Part shown: one piece after another, positions 16,108-23,348 of the stretch
Layout of the letters: every line of letters begins with the position of its first letter
How positions within the stretch are numbered: position 1 is the first letter of the stretch
Origin: JAHEIJ01 sp040235565
Lineage (GTDB): Bacteria; Pseudomonadota; Gammaproteobacteria; UBA6429; Thiohalophilaceae
DNA: 30,728 nucleotides
NCBI GenBank assembly: GCA_040235565.1
Contig: JBECLA010000078.1
Span: 1 to 30,728 of the forward strand
Direction: 5' to 3'
Program-made: the position numbers and the translations under genes
The notes under the pieces: model-generated
Databases searched by the model: none
What the model was told of the DNA's origin: nothing
The model's input: the letters and a program-made list of their open reading frames with translations, nothing else

Positions 16108-17511
16108 ATGGCGGAACAGAAAAAACAAGCAGCCAACGTCACAGCTTCCTCCAATGAACTCAGCACTGAGGAACGCCGTCTCCAGGCCTGGGGGATGGAC
16201 AGTGATGACAAAAGTGAGCAGAAAAACAGAATCGGGATACGTTCACTTCAAAAGCGGGGTCTGACAGCAGGTCATCCCTTTGCCCATGTGCTCTGGCTGG
16301 ATCGCTGGCTGGTGCAGAAGTTGCTCAATTACGCAGGGCAGCCAGCAGTAAGTATCTGTCTGTGGGATGGTCGTGAGGTGAATTCCTGTGAAGCGCCTGT
16401 AGCTGAACTGACCATTCATGACCGGGCGGCCTTGTTTAAATTGATAGCCGATCCGGAGTTGCATTTCGGGGATCTTTACAGCAGCGGCCGGGTTGATGTG
16501 AAGGGGGATCTGGTCCGGTTTCTGGAAGTGGTCTATGCCAGCTTGCGGGAGATTGAACAGACCAGCCTGTTGCGGCGCATCATCATCTGGTTGGGGCATC
16601 GGCGCATCGCCAATTCTTTATCGAAAGCCCGCGACAATATTTATCACCACTATGATATTGGTAACGATTTTTATGAAATGTGGTTGGATAAGGAGGTCAT
16701 GCAATATACCTGTGCGTATTTTTATGATCCCGAAATCAGTATCGAGGACGCACAGGTTGCCAAACTACATCATGTCTGTCGCAAACTGCAGTTACAGCCA
16801 GGTGATACCGTGGTGGAAGCCGGTTGTGGCTGGGGCGGACTGGCGCGTTTTATGGCCAGACATTATGGTGTCAAGGTCAAGGCCTATAACATTTCCCACG
16901 AACAAGTGAAGTACGCGCGACAAAAAGCGGAAGCGGAAGGATTATCCCGGCAAGTCGAGTATATCGAAGATGATTACCGTAAAATCGAAGGCAAATTCGA
17001 TGTCTTTGTCTCGGTTGGTATGTTGGAGCATGTCGGCACCCGTGACTACGAAGTATTGGGTGACGTGATCAACCGCTGTTTAAAAGCGGATGGACGTGGC
17101 TTGATTCATACCATTGGGCGCAACAAGGCTGGCCCCATGAATGCCTGGATTGAGCGGCGCATATTCCCCGGCGCCTATCCTCCTACCTTGCGTGAGATGA
17201 TGGATATTTTTGAGCCGAACCGCTTTTCGGTGCTGGATGTGGAAAACTTGCGTTTGCATTATGCCAGGACTCTCGAACATTGGTTGCAGCGTTATGAATC
17301 AAATGTTGAGGCAGTAACCGAAATGATGGATCCGGCGTTCGTTCGCGCCTGGCGCTTGTATCTTGCCGGTTCAATTGCTGCTTTTACCATCGGTGAACTG
17401 CAGTTGTTCCAGGTGGTGTTTACCCGGGCCAACCATAATCAACTGCCATGGTCACGTGCGTACCTCTACAATAAAGAAAATTCAACAAGGGAAAACCATG
17501 AGACAGGTTGA
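16108..17511 (+). CDS. Cyclopropane-fatty-acid-synthase family methyltransferase
   Basis: The 467-residue protein has the SAM motif VEAGCGWGG (237-244) and equivalents of the E. coli CFA synthase active-site residues: Cys in MQYTCAYF (C202), Glu in VGMLEHVG (E307), His in LIHTIG (H334) and Tyr in LRLHYARTL (Y385). The family transfers a methylene or methyl group from SAM to the double bond of a phospholipid acyl chain. Compared with E. coli Cfa (382 residues) there is a charged N-terminal extension of about 60 residues. The ribosome site AAGGAGAAGGGAG is strong. Its end overlaps the next gene, a flavin reductase, by 14 bases, so the two are cotranscribed. Cyclopropane formation or a methyl-branched product are both possible; cfa is not assigned for that reason. 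Confidence 0.88.
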   Translation: MAEQKKQAANVTASSNELSTEERRLQAWGMDSDDKSEQKNRIGIRSLQKRGLTAGHPFAHVLWLDRWLVQKLLNYAGQPAVSICLWDGREVNSCEAPVAELTIHDRAALFKLIADPELHFGDLYSSGRVDVKGDLVRFLEVVYASLREIEQTSLLRRIIIWLGHRRIANSLSKARDNIYHHYDIGNDFYEMWLDKEVMQYTCAYFYDPEISIEDAQVAKLHHVCRKLQLQPGDTVVEAGCGWGGLARFMARHYGVKVKAYNISHEQVKYARQKAEAEGLSRQVEYIEDDYRKIEGKFDVFVSVGMLEHVGTRDYEVLGDVINRCLKADGRGLIHTIGRNKAGPMNAWIERRIFPGAYPPTLREMMDIFEPNRFSVLDVENLRLHYARTLEHWLQRYESNVEAVTEMMDPAFVRAWRLYLAGSIAAFTIGELQLFQVVFTRANHNQLPWSRAYLYNKENSTRENHETG

Positions 17512-18649
17512 TGTGTTAATCGTTGGCGGTGGGCCGGCAGGTTCAACCCTGGCGTGGGCGCTACGCAACAGTGGCCTGGGTATTGCCATCCTCGATAAGA
17601 AGAGCTTCCCCCGTGACAAGGTGTGTGCCGGCTGGGTTACCCCGGCCGTGATGGAGGAACTCCAGATCGACCTGGATGATTATGCAAGCCAACATACGCT
17701 GCAACCGATCAGTGGTTTTCGGGTAGGGCAACTGGGGAAGAAGCAGGTCGAAACCCATTATCAGGATAAACCGGTCAGTTATGGTATCCGGCGGCGAGAA
17801 TTTGATAATTATCTGTTACAACGCTGCGGGGCGGAATTATGGTTGGGTGAAGCATTCAAATCGATGCAACGACAGGATGACGGCTGGCTGATCAATGATG
17901 ACATCAAGGCCAGGCTGGTTGTCGGGGCAGGAGGACACTTCTGTCCTGTCGCCCGGGCGATTGGTGCCAAGCTGGGGCGGAGCGAACAGGTGGTAGCCGC
18001 CCAGGAAATCGAGTTCCGGATGACACCAGCGCAGCAACAGGCTTGCCAGGTCGACGAACAGCTACCGGAACTGTTTTTTACCCCGGATCTGACGGGCTAT
18101 GGCTGGGTGTTTCGCAAAGGCGAATATTTGAACGTTGGTCTTGGCCGGGAGGATAATCATAAGCTATCAGAGCATGTGCAGAAATTCTGTGAGTTCCTGA
18201 AACAGCAAGGCAAGATCCCCCAGGACACGCCGGAAAAATTCCACGGCCACGCCTATCTACTCTATCCTCATGCCCTGCGCGATGTGATTAAAGACGGCTT
18301 GTTACTGATTGGTGATGCTGCCGGGCTGGCGTATCCGCAAAGTGGTGAAGGCATTCGGCCGGCAGTGGAATCGGCGCTGTTGGCAGCCGACGTGATCCAC
18401 AATAGTCACGGGAATTTCAGTCAGGCAAACTTGCGCCCTTACTCTGAGCATCTGGTTGCGAGGTTTGGTGAACGTCAGCCCAGCCCCGGTTTACTGGAGC
18501 GATTACCGCTCGGTTTCAAGCAGGCCCTGGCAGGGCAACTCATGCAAACCCACTGGTTTACCCGTCATATTGTGATGGATCGCTGGTTTCTGCATATGCA
18601 GCAAGCACCACTGGTCGGTCAGGCTGGCAACGGAACCCCAACCCCTTAA
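17498..18649 (+). CDS. FAD-dependent oxidoreductase, geranylgeranyl-reductase family
   Basis: The start is ATG 17498, preceded by AAGGGAAAA and overlapping the methyltransferase gene. The 383-residue protein has the FAD-binding GGGPAGS motif at residues 10-16 and the family segment FPRDKVCAGW, where a Cys follows the substrate-gating region. The second FAD motif LLLIGDAAGLAYPQSGEGI lies near residue 270. Relatives reduce isolated C=C bonds of isoprenoid chains or oxidise hydrophobic substrates. The tight overlap suggests that it acts on the methyltransferase product in the membrane, for instance reducing a methylene intermediate to a methyl branch. That role is inferred from position only. 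It converges on the degenerate M48 gene 17 bases downstream. Confidence 0.8.
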   Translation: MRQVDVLIVGGGPAGSTLAWALRNSGLGIAILDKKSFPRDKVCAGWVTPAVMEELQIDLDDYASQHTLQPISGFRVGQLGKKQVETHYQDKPVSYGIRRREFDNYLLQRCGAELWLGEAFKSMQRQDDGWLINDDIKARLVVGAGGHFCPVARAIGAKLGRSEQVVAAQEIEFRMTPAQQQACQVDEQLPELFFTPDLTGYGWVFRKGEYLNVGLGREDNHKLSEHVQKFCEFLKQQGKIPQDTPEKFHGHAYLLYPHALRDVIKDGLLLIGDAAGLAYPQSGEGIRPAVESALLAADVIHNSHGNFSQANLRPYSEHLVARFGERQPSPGLLERLPLGFKQALAGQLMQTHWFTRHIVMDRWFLHMQQAPLVGQAGNGTPTP

Positions 18650-18666
18650 CATTGGATTCACGGTTG

Positions 18667-19827
18667 TTACTGGCGTTTAAGCCAACGTTGGTCAAACTTG
18701 TCCAGGATTTTAGGGAGCAGCTGGGAGGAGAGTAATCCCGTTGCCGCCACTTCGGTTAACGGGGTAGGGGCCCCGGTTTTGTTATGACCGATGTTCTCCA
18801 GTCGTGCTTTTAGTGGCGGCATTGTTTCCGTCAGGTTGTCCGGCCTGTTGATGGTGGCCAGCAACAAATTTCGTGCTTCCTCCGCGGTAAGGCTTTTCTG
18901 CACGACCTGGGGCATCTGACGATACGGGGCATAGCGACTGGCATCAGGACGTCGCATGATTTGCTTGATTTTCGGCCAATATTTCTGTTCCAGAAAAGCC
19001 CGGGTAATTATCTCCTGCGACATCACGCCGGCCAGATCACGATCATTGACCAGTTCCTGGGCATAGCGGTCGGCCTCCAGTTCATCCTGGCGCAGGGCAA
19101 AAAAGGCCAGTTTGCGATAGAAGGGCGAATAGACTTTATAAAAACCACCCAACAATTTGTGTCCCGACGAGGCCTGTTTCGTGTAGCTGTCGCCATAAAT
19201 ACGCCAGATGCCAGCCAGCTGATAAAACCAACCACTAAGGCGGTTATGTTTTCCACTGGCCTGTCCGATACGGCGTGCCAGGAGTGCCCGAAAGTGAGCG
19301 GGTGGCAGGCTTAACAACATTGGCAACCCAATGCTGAGCGTGTTGTTGGTCAAGACCGGCCATCCATAACGCGGGATTCGATAGAGCTGGATATCGAAGT
19401 CACTGCGCAGCACAATCCGATGGACTGTGGCGCGTCCATAGTGGTTTTCCAGTTCATCAACCAAATCGAGCAAACCTGGCGCGATGGCGTGATCGATAGG
19501 CAGACCAGGCGGAGGTTGGAGCGGGGTGCGCAGGGTCAACCAGGAAAAGATAGCCCCCAGCAGGACCACCAGAATATTCACTGCCACCAGCGACCAGTCA
19601 ATGACGGTTGCCGCGGTTGCGATTTGTTCCGGTAAACCTAGCAGGAGCAAAAGCGCCAGTAGCGGCAGACCAAACAGCAACAGTAAACCCGGCAGGGCAC
19701 CGAGCAGCGCCAGGATATTGGCCATGACAGGGAAGCGCATCACCAGCGGTTGCAACAGCCGCCTGAGATTCAGCCATTGCAGGGCATTTGCTAGTCGGGA
19801 TGATAAATGATGGGAGTCGACAGCCAT
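18667..19827 (-). CDS. Membrane protein related to M48 peptidases, catalytic motif lost
   Basis: The 386-residue protein has three N-terminal hydrophobic segments (about residues 35-66 and 75-97), then a soluble region shaped like an M48 (HtpX/Ste24-type) peptidase domain. Where the family has LAHELGH, it reads LARRIGQ (R185, R186, Q189), so both zinc-binding His and the catalytic Glu are gone. The downstream ExxAD motif with the third ligand survives as ELEADRYA (E249). It is therefore probably a pseudo-peptidase, perhaps a scaffold or substrate-binding protein at the membrane. ATG lies at 19825-19827. A sigma-28-like promoter lies upstream on the minus strand. It is divergent from the lipoprotein gene. 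Confidence 0.68.
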   Translation of the reverse strand: MAVDSHHLSSRLANALQWLNLRRLLQPLVMRFPVMANILALLGALPGLLLLFGLPLLALLLLLGLPEQIATAATVIDWSLVAVNILVVLLGAIFSWLTLRTPLQPPPGLPIDHAIAPGLLDLVDELENHYGRATVHRIVLRSDFDIQLYRIPRYGWPVLTNNTLSIGLPMLLSLPPAHFRALLARRIGQASGKHNRLSGWFYQLAGIWRIYGDSYTKQASSGHKLLGGFYKVYSPFYRKLAFFALRQDELEADRYAQELVNDRDLAGVMSQEIITRAFLEQKYWPKIKQIMRRPDASRYAPYRQMPQVVQKSLTAEEARNLLLATINRPDNLTETMPPLKARLENIGHNKTGAPTPLTEVAATGLLSSQLLPKILDKFDQRWLKRQ

Positions 19828-19852
19828 AGTTGGGTAACCTGTGATGTTATAG

Positions 19853-19879
19853 TCATCGGCATTTATTGGGCTAACTTAA
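19853..19879 (-). promoter_or_regulatory. Sigma-28-type promoter for the degenerate M48 gene
   Basis: On the minus strand: TTAAGTTA (19879-19872), an 11-base spacer, GCCGATGA (19860-19853). Six of eight -35 bases match TAAAGTTT and seven of eight -10 bases match GCCGATAA. The ATG is 26 bases downstream of the -10. Confidence 0.5.
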
Positions 19880-19928
19880 AGCAATGGCGCAGGAAAATTT
19901 TGGCACCGTTCACATTTCGACCCTAACC

Positions 19929-20381
19929 ATGCTGGCGCAGCGTGCGCAGCTCACCCTGGGTAGCCTTCTGTTGCTCGGCGTTAGTTTGGTTGGTTGTTCC
20001 GCACCGACTGATGATGAAACCCGTCTGCGACACCAGCTTGAGCAAGTGGCAGCGGCGATTGAACAACATGATCGGGAAACCGTCTTGCAAGTTCTGGCGG
20101 AGGATTTCCGAACCTTCCAGGGACAGGTGGCCCAGGACATCAACCGGATGCTGTTGCTTCAGTTCCGGCAGAACAAGCACATTGAGGTATTTCTGTATGA
20201 CGTTGAGGTAACGCTGTTACCGCTCGTGGCGGATGTTGAATTACAGGCCTTGCTGATGGGATCAAGTCAATGGCTACCTGAGCGGGGCCGACGTTATCAG
20301 GTGCAACTGCGGTGGCACAAGCAAAACGACGATTGGCGTCTGAGCCGGTTGAGCTGGCAACCTGTTGTGTTGACACAGTAA
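19929..20381 (+). CDS. Small lipoprotein of unknown function
   Basis: From ATG 19929 the protein has 150 residues and a lipoprotein signal: LTLGSLLLLGVSLVGC with lipobox LVGC (Cys 23). An ATG 15 codons earlier (19884) gives an unusually long pre-lipobox segment and no better ribosome site. The mature domain (about 125 residues) has a helical start (HQLEQVAAAIEQHDRETVLQVLAEDF) followed by beta-strands ending in WRLSRLSWQPV. This layout resembles SnoaL/NTF2-like cone folds found in small periplasmic lipoproteins. No catalytic role can be assigned. It converges on the Nudix gene with 8 bases between. Confidence 0.7.
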   Translation: MLAQRAQLTLGSLLLLGVSLVGCSAPTDDETRLRHQLEQVAAAIEQHDRETVLQVLAEDFRTFQGQVAQDINRMLLLQFRQNKHIEVFLYDVEVTLLPLVADVELQALLMGSSQWLPERGRRYQVQLRWHKQNDDWRLSRLSWQPVVLTQ

Positions 20382-20389
20382 GGTAAGGG

Positions 20390-20953
20390 TCAGCTTTCTT
20401 CGGCCGAGACCGATTCCCGGTTATTCGCAATAATGGTATGGGTATGTAAGGGAAAAGCGCCTTTCTGGCGGTCTTCAAAGAAACGTTGCAGGGTGAAGTG
20501 AATCGTCCGAAAGGCCAGTTCCTGCCAGGGAATATGTTCTTCCCGAAACAGTTTGACTTCCAGTGTTTCCTCCCCGGCGGAGAACTCAAGATCGTTCAGG
20601 CTGGCCCGGTACAGCATATAGACCTGGTCGATATGGGGCAGGCTGATCACAGTGTAGAGCTGCTGGATTTCAAGGTTGGTATTGGCTTCCTCGCGGGATT
20701 CCCGTGCGGCGGCCTCTTCCGTCGTTTCGCCGGTCTCCATGAAACCCGCTGGCAGGGTCCAGAGGCCGTAACGCGGCTCGATTGCCCGTTTGCATAGCAA
20801 GACCTGATCCCTCCAGACGGGCAGGGTCCCGGTGACGATTTTCGGATTCTGATAGTGGATTGTGTGACAGCTGATACACACGTGGCGAGGTCGATTATCA
20901 CCCGCAGGGATCTTAATCGTGACAGGTTGGCCGCACTGGTTGCAGTACTTCAT
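20390..20953 (-). CDS. Nudix hydrolase with N-terminal zinc ribbon
   Basis: The 187-residue protein begins with a Cys4 zinc ribbon (CNQC and CISC, residues 4-29). A Nudix domain follows, with box GFMETGETTEEAAARESREE (70-89). The consensus GX5EX7REUXEEXGU is followed except that the late Gly is Asn (EEANT), a change often seen in this subgroup. The zinc ribbon plus Nudix layout resembles the NudC/NADH pyrophosphatase C-terminal half, but the protein is shorter and the NudC-specific SQPWPFPxS motif is not seen. It likely hydrolyses a nucleoside diphosphate derivative in the cytoplasm; the substrate is unknown. It lies 50 bases downstream of the small gene ending at 21004, on the same strand. 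Confidence 0.88.
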   Translation of the reverse strand: MKYCNQCGQPVTIKIPAGDNRPRHVCISCHTIHYQNPKIVTGTLPVWRDQVLLCKRAIEPRYGLWTLPAGFMETGETTEEAAARESREEANTNLEIQQLYTVISLPHIDQVYMLYRASLNDLEFSAGEETLEVKLFREEHIPWQELAFRTIHFTLQRFFEDRQKGAFPLHTHTIIANNRESVSAEES

Positions 20954-21003
20954 GGCTTGCTAAATTTATACCTGGATGTATTGCCTGTGAAGCGATGCCC
21001 GAG

Positions 21004-21204
21004 CTAGGAGCTATTCAGCCAGGCTGCCCATTCTGCATGGAGTGAGACATCCACCTCATCTTCGCGGGCCCGTTGCTGCAGATGATGTTGCAAATCATGC
21101 AGTAACTGGCTGTCCATCAGCATCGGGTGCGCGGCTAGCTGGCTGTGCAACAACCGATAAACCAGTTTCAGCTCAGCCAGGGTGTACTCATCGAGAGGCT
21201 GCAT
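21004..21204 (-). CDS. Small helical protein encoded after yggX
   Basis: The start chosen is ATG 21202-21204, 8 bases beyond the yggX stop and preceded by GAGAG, giving 66 residues. A longer frame to 21270 would overlap yggX without a better start. The sequence is helical, with TLAELKLVYRLLHSQLAAHP followed by a second helix and a C-terminal HAEWAAWLNSS. I do not recognise a named family. Tight spacing suggests cotranslation with yggX. Confidence 0.6.
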   Translation of the reverse strand: MQPLDEYTLAELKLVYRLLHSQLAAHPMLMDSQLLHDLQHHLQQRAREDEVDVSLHAEWAAWLNSS

Positions 21205-21211
21205 CAGGCTC

Positions 21212-21496
21212 TCATTTCTTCTGGCCCGGCTGGACAAACCCCTGGGGCAACTGACCGAAATCCCCCTCACCGAATAGAAAACCGATCATGTGCTTTTCGA
21301 TCAGCTCCAGGCTGCCCGGATCCGCGGTGCTGAGCCGGTTTTCATTGATAATGGTGGTGAGACGTTCGAGCCATTGTTTCCAGCCTTCTTCCGAAACATT
21401 CTCAAATATCCGCTGTCCCAAATCCCCCGGATAGGGGGGGGATTCCAGGCCCGGCGCTTCACGTTTCAGGACCTGGCAGAAAACCATGCGTGACAT
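21212..21496 (-). CDS. yggX: YggX-type Fe(2+)-trafficking / oxidative damage protection protein
   Basis: The 94-residue protein aligns along its length with E. coli YggX (91 residues). It has the start MSRMVFCQVLKREAPGL with the conserved Cys7, the YPGDLGQRIFENVSEEGWKQW core, INENRLS, and the LIEKHMIGFLF helix. Family members protect Fe-S enzymes and limit iron-driven oxidative damage. It is normally next to mutY, but here it is followed by a small unknown gene and a Nudix gene. It is divergent from an A-type Fe-S carrier gene, which fits a shared theme of Fe-S maintenance. A 7-bp inverted repeat lies in its leader. Confidence 0.95.
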   Translation of the reverse strand: MSRMVFCQVLKREAPGLESPPYPGDLGQRIFENVSEEGWKQWLERLTTIINENRLSTADPGSLELIEKHMIGFLFGEGDFGQLPQGFVQPGQKK

Positions 21497-21525
21497 ATTG
21501 TGTACTCCGCTGTCTAACTTTACAT

Positions 21526-21547
21526 TAAGGGTTGAGATGTACCCTTA
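21526..21547. promoter_or_regulatory. Inverted repeat in the yggX leader region
   Basis: TAAGGGT (21526-21532) and ACCCTTA (21541-21547) are perfect complements separated by 8 bases. The site lies 30 bases upstream of the yggX ATG and could be an operator or a 5' hairpin. The cognate factor is not recognised. Confidence 0.45.
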
Positions 21548-21581
21548 TTCCCGGTAACCTTACGAATTACCTAGTATTTCA

Positions 21582-21623
21582 CTCGGATATTATCCGAGGC
21601 CCTCGGTTTGAGTGCAAGCCGAG
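21582..21623. promoter_or_regulatory. Three interlocking palindromes upstream of the A-type Fe-S carrier gene
   Basis: CTCGGATA-T-TATCCGAG (21582-21598) is a 17-bp palindrome. CCGAGG-C-CCTCGG (21594-21606) shares its right arm. CTCGGTTTG-AGTG-CAAGCCGAG (21602-21623) forms a 9-bp RNA stem with one G-U pair and a four-base loop. The ordered CTCGG/CCGAG/CTCGG/CCGAG segments allow alternative pairings. The last hairpin ends about 8 bases before the ribosome site CAGGAG. Confidence 0.6.
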
Positions 21624-21643
21624 TCAAATTCAGGAGTGTGATC

Positions 21644-22036
21644 ATGACACAAGCAACAAGCGCAAGCTATAACCCCAGCATCACCGAGGCCGACCTCACA
21701 GTGTCCAGTCTGGCAGCGGAACAACTCGCGGGCCTGTTGGCGAATCCGGATGTGGAGGCGCAAGGCATACGGGTGTTCGTGTCCGGCGGGGGGTGTGGCG
21801 GCATGACCTATGGCATGACTTATGCCGAATCTATCGATGAACGCGACAAGGTGCTGGAAGGCGACGGTTTTAAAATTGTGGTTGATGCCATCGCCATGAG
21901 TTATCTCAAGGGCTGCGATATCGATTTTACCCAGGACGGCCTGAACGCCTCCTTCGTGTTTAACAATGTCTTCCAGAGCGTGGGCGGCAGCGGTGTCTGC
22001 GGTGCCTGCGGGGCTGCCGGCGGCGGTTGCGCTTGA
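21644..22036 (+). CDS. A-type iron-sulfur carrier protein (IscA/ErpA family variant)
   Basis: The start is ATG 21644 after CAGGAGTGTGATC, giving 130 residues. The HesB/IscA fold is recognisable: SSLAAEQLAGLL helix, GIRVFVSGGGCGGMTYGM with the first cluster Cys (C51), DGFKIVVDAIAMSYLKGCDIDF and NASFVFNNV. The C-terminus is unusual. Instead of the common CGCG pair it has CGACG (C119, C122), followed by a Gly-rich end with a further Cys (C129), plus an extra C91. The family delivers [4Fe-4S] or [2Fe-2S] clusters to apo-enzymes. The next two genes encode an ATP-grasp ligase and a radical SAM (Fe-S) enzyme, which could be clients. Because of the divergent motif, erpA or iscA is not assigned. Confidence 0.85.
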   Translation: MTQATSASYNPSITEADLTVSSLAAEQLAGLLANPDVEAQGIRVFVSGGGCGGMTYGMTYAESIDERDKVLEGDGFKIVVDAIAMSYLKGCDIDFTQDGLNASFVFNNVFQSVGGSGVCGACGAAGGGCA

Positions 22037-22075
22037 TCCATACCATCATCGACCCCTGGGTCGGTCATTCTCATC

Positions 22076-23332
22076 ATGCCGGAGTTAGCCCGCATTCTGG
22101 TGATCGCGCCGCATGGAAGCTATCGAACCAGTGCCTTTATCGCTGCCGCACATCGGCTGGAGGTCAAGGTATTGCTGGTCTCGGAAGGCAAGCATTCGAT
22201 TGTCAGTGACTATGCGCGGGGTTTGCATGTCGATTTCAACGATCAGACCGCTGCGCTGGATCTGATTCTGCAGGAAGCTGCCAGAGAGCCCGTTGCCGGC
22301 ATCATTGCCACGGATGACAGTACGACTGAACTGGCGGCCCGGGCGGCACAGATACTGGGTTTGCCCCATAATCCGCCTGCTGCGGTGCATCTGGCCCGCC
22401 GCAAGGACCGGGCCCGTGCCTGCCTGGCTGCCGCGCAGGTTTCCGTGCCCCGTCATTGGTGTCTCAATCCTGACCTGCCCCTCACCCCACAGATGGATGA
22501 AATTGACTATCCGGCGGTGGTCAAGCCGGTGGGATTGTCCGGCAGCCGGGGAGTCATTCGGGTCAATTCACCAGGCGAGTTGCACCAGGCCGTTCAACGC
22601 ATTCAGGCCATGCTGCAGCAGGAACACCAGTTGGAGCCGGACGCGGCGCGTGTCTTGCTGGTGGAAGCCTATGTGCCCGGCACGGAAGTGGCGGTGGAGG
22701 GGATGCTGACAGCGGGAAAATTGCAGTTGTTGACGGTCTTCGACAAGCCGGACCCGATGGAGGGCCCCTATTTCGAGGAAACCTACTACACCATGCCCTC
22801 AAGGCATGATCCGGCACTGCTGACCGCACTGCAGGATTCGGTTCAGGCCGCTTGCGAGGCTTATGGCCTGCGGGAAGGCCCGGTGCATGCCGAATGTCGT
22901 TTCAATGACGAAGGGGTCTGGATTCTGGAAGTGGCGGCTCGCACCATCGGCGGTCTGTGCGGGCGGTTGCTGCAATTTGGCACCGGTTACAGTCTGGAGG
23001 AACTGGTGCTGGCACAGGCGATGGGAAGACCCCTGGCCGTTGGAACTGACCGGCTAGCCGGCGGCGGTGTCTTGATGATCCCCATTCCCCGGGCCGGGAT
23101 CCTGAAACGCGTGGAAGGCATTCTCGCAGCACAGCGGATTTGTTACATCGAGTCAGTTGAAATCCAGATCCGTGAAGGGCATGAACTGGTTCCCCTGCCG
23201 GAAGGGTCCAGTTATCTCGGTTTTATTTTTGCCCGTGCCCCGACGGCGGCGCTCGCCGAATCCGCCTTACGAGCCGCTCACGCCTGTCTGAATATCGTGG
23301 TGGCACCCTTGTGGAAAGTGAATGTGGCCTGA
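22076..23332 (+). CDS. ATP-grasp ligase resembling L-amino acid ligases
   Basis: The 418-residue protein has a pre-ATP-grasp Rossmann part (RILVIAPHGSYR, residues 6-17) and then an ATP-grasp domain (about 105-310). ATP/Mg contacts are suggested by YPAVVKPVGLSGSRGV, LLVEAYVPGTEVAVEG, HAECRF and WILEVAART. The C-terminal segment (about 330-412), with AGGGVLMIPIPRAGILKRVEG and PEGSSYLGFIFARA, resembles the LAL_C2 domain of L-amino acid ligases. Such enzymes join a carboxylate to an amine through an acyl phosphate; the substrate here is unknown. The ribosome site is weak. It lies 39 bases after the Fe-S carrier gene and 16 before the radical SAM gene, consistent with one operon. Confidence 0.8.
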   Translation: MPELARILVIAPHGSYRTSAFIAAAHRLEVKVLLVSEGKHSIVSDYARGLHVDFNDQTAALDLILQEAAREPVAGIIATDDSTTELAARAAQILGLPHNPPAAVHLARRKDRARACLAAAQVSVPRHWCLNPDLPLTPQMDEIDYPAVVKPVGLSGSRGVIRVNSPGELHQAVQRIQAMLQQEHQLEPDAARVLLVEAYVPGTEVAVEGMLTAGKLQLLTVFDKPDPMEGPYFEETYYTMPSRHDPALLTALQDSVQAACEAYGLREGPVHAECRFNDEGVWILEVAARTIGGLCGRLLQFGTGYSLEELVLAQAMGRPLAVGTDRLAGGGVLMIPIPRAGILKRVEGILAAQRICYIESVEIQIREGHELVPLPEGSSYLGFIFARAPTAALAESALRAAHACLNIVVAPLWKVNVA

Positions 23333-23348
23333 AACCAGGAGAAAGATC

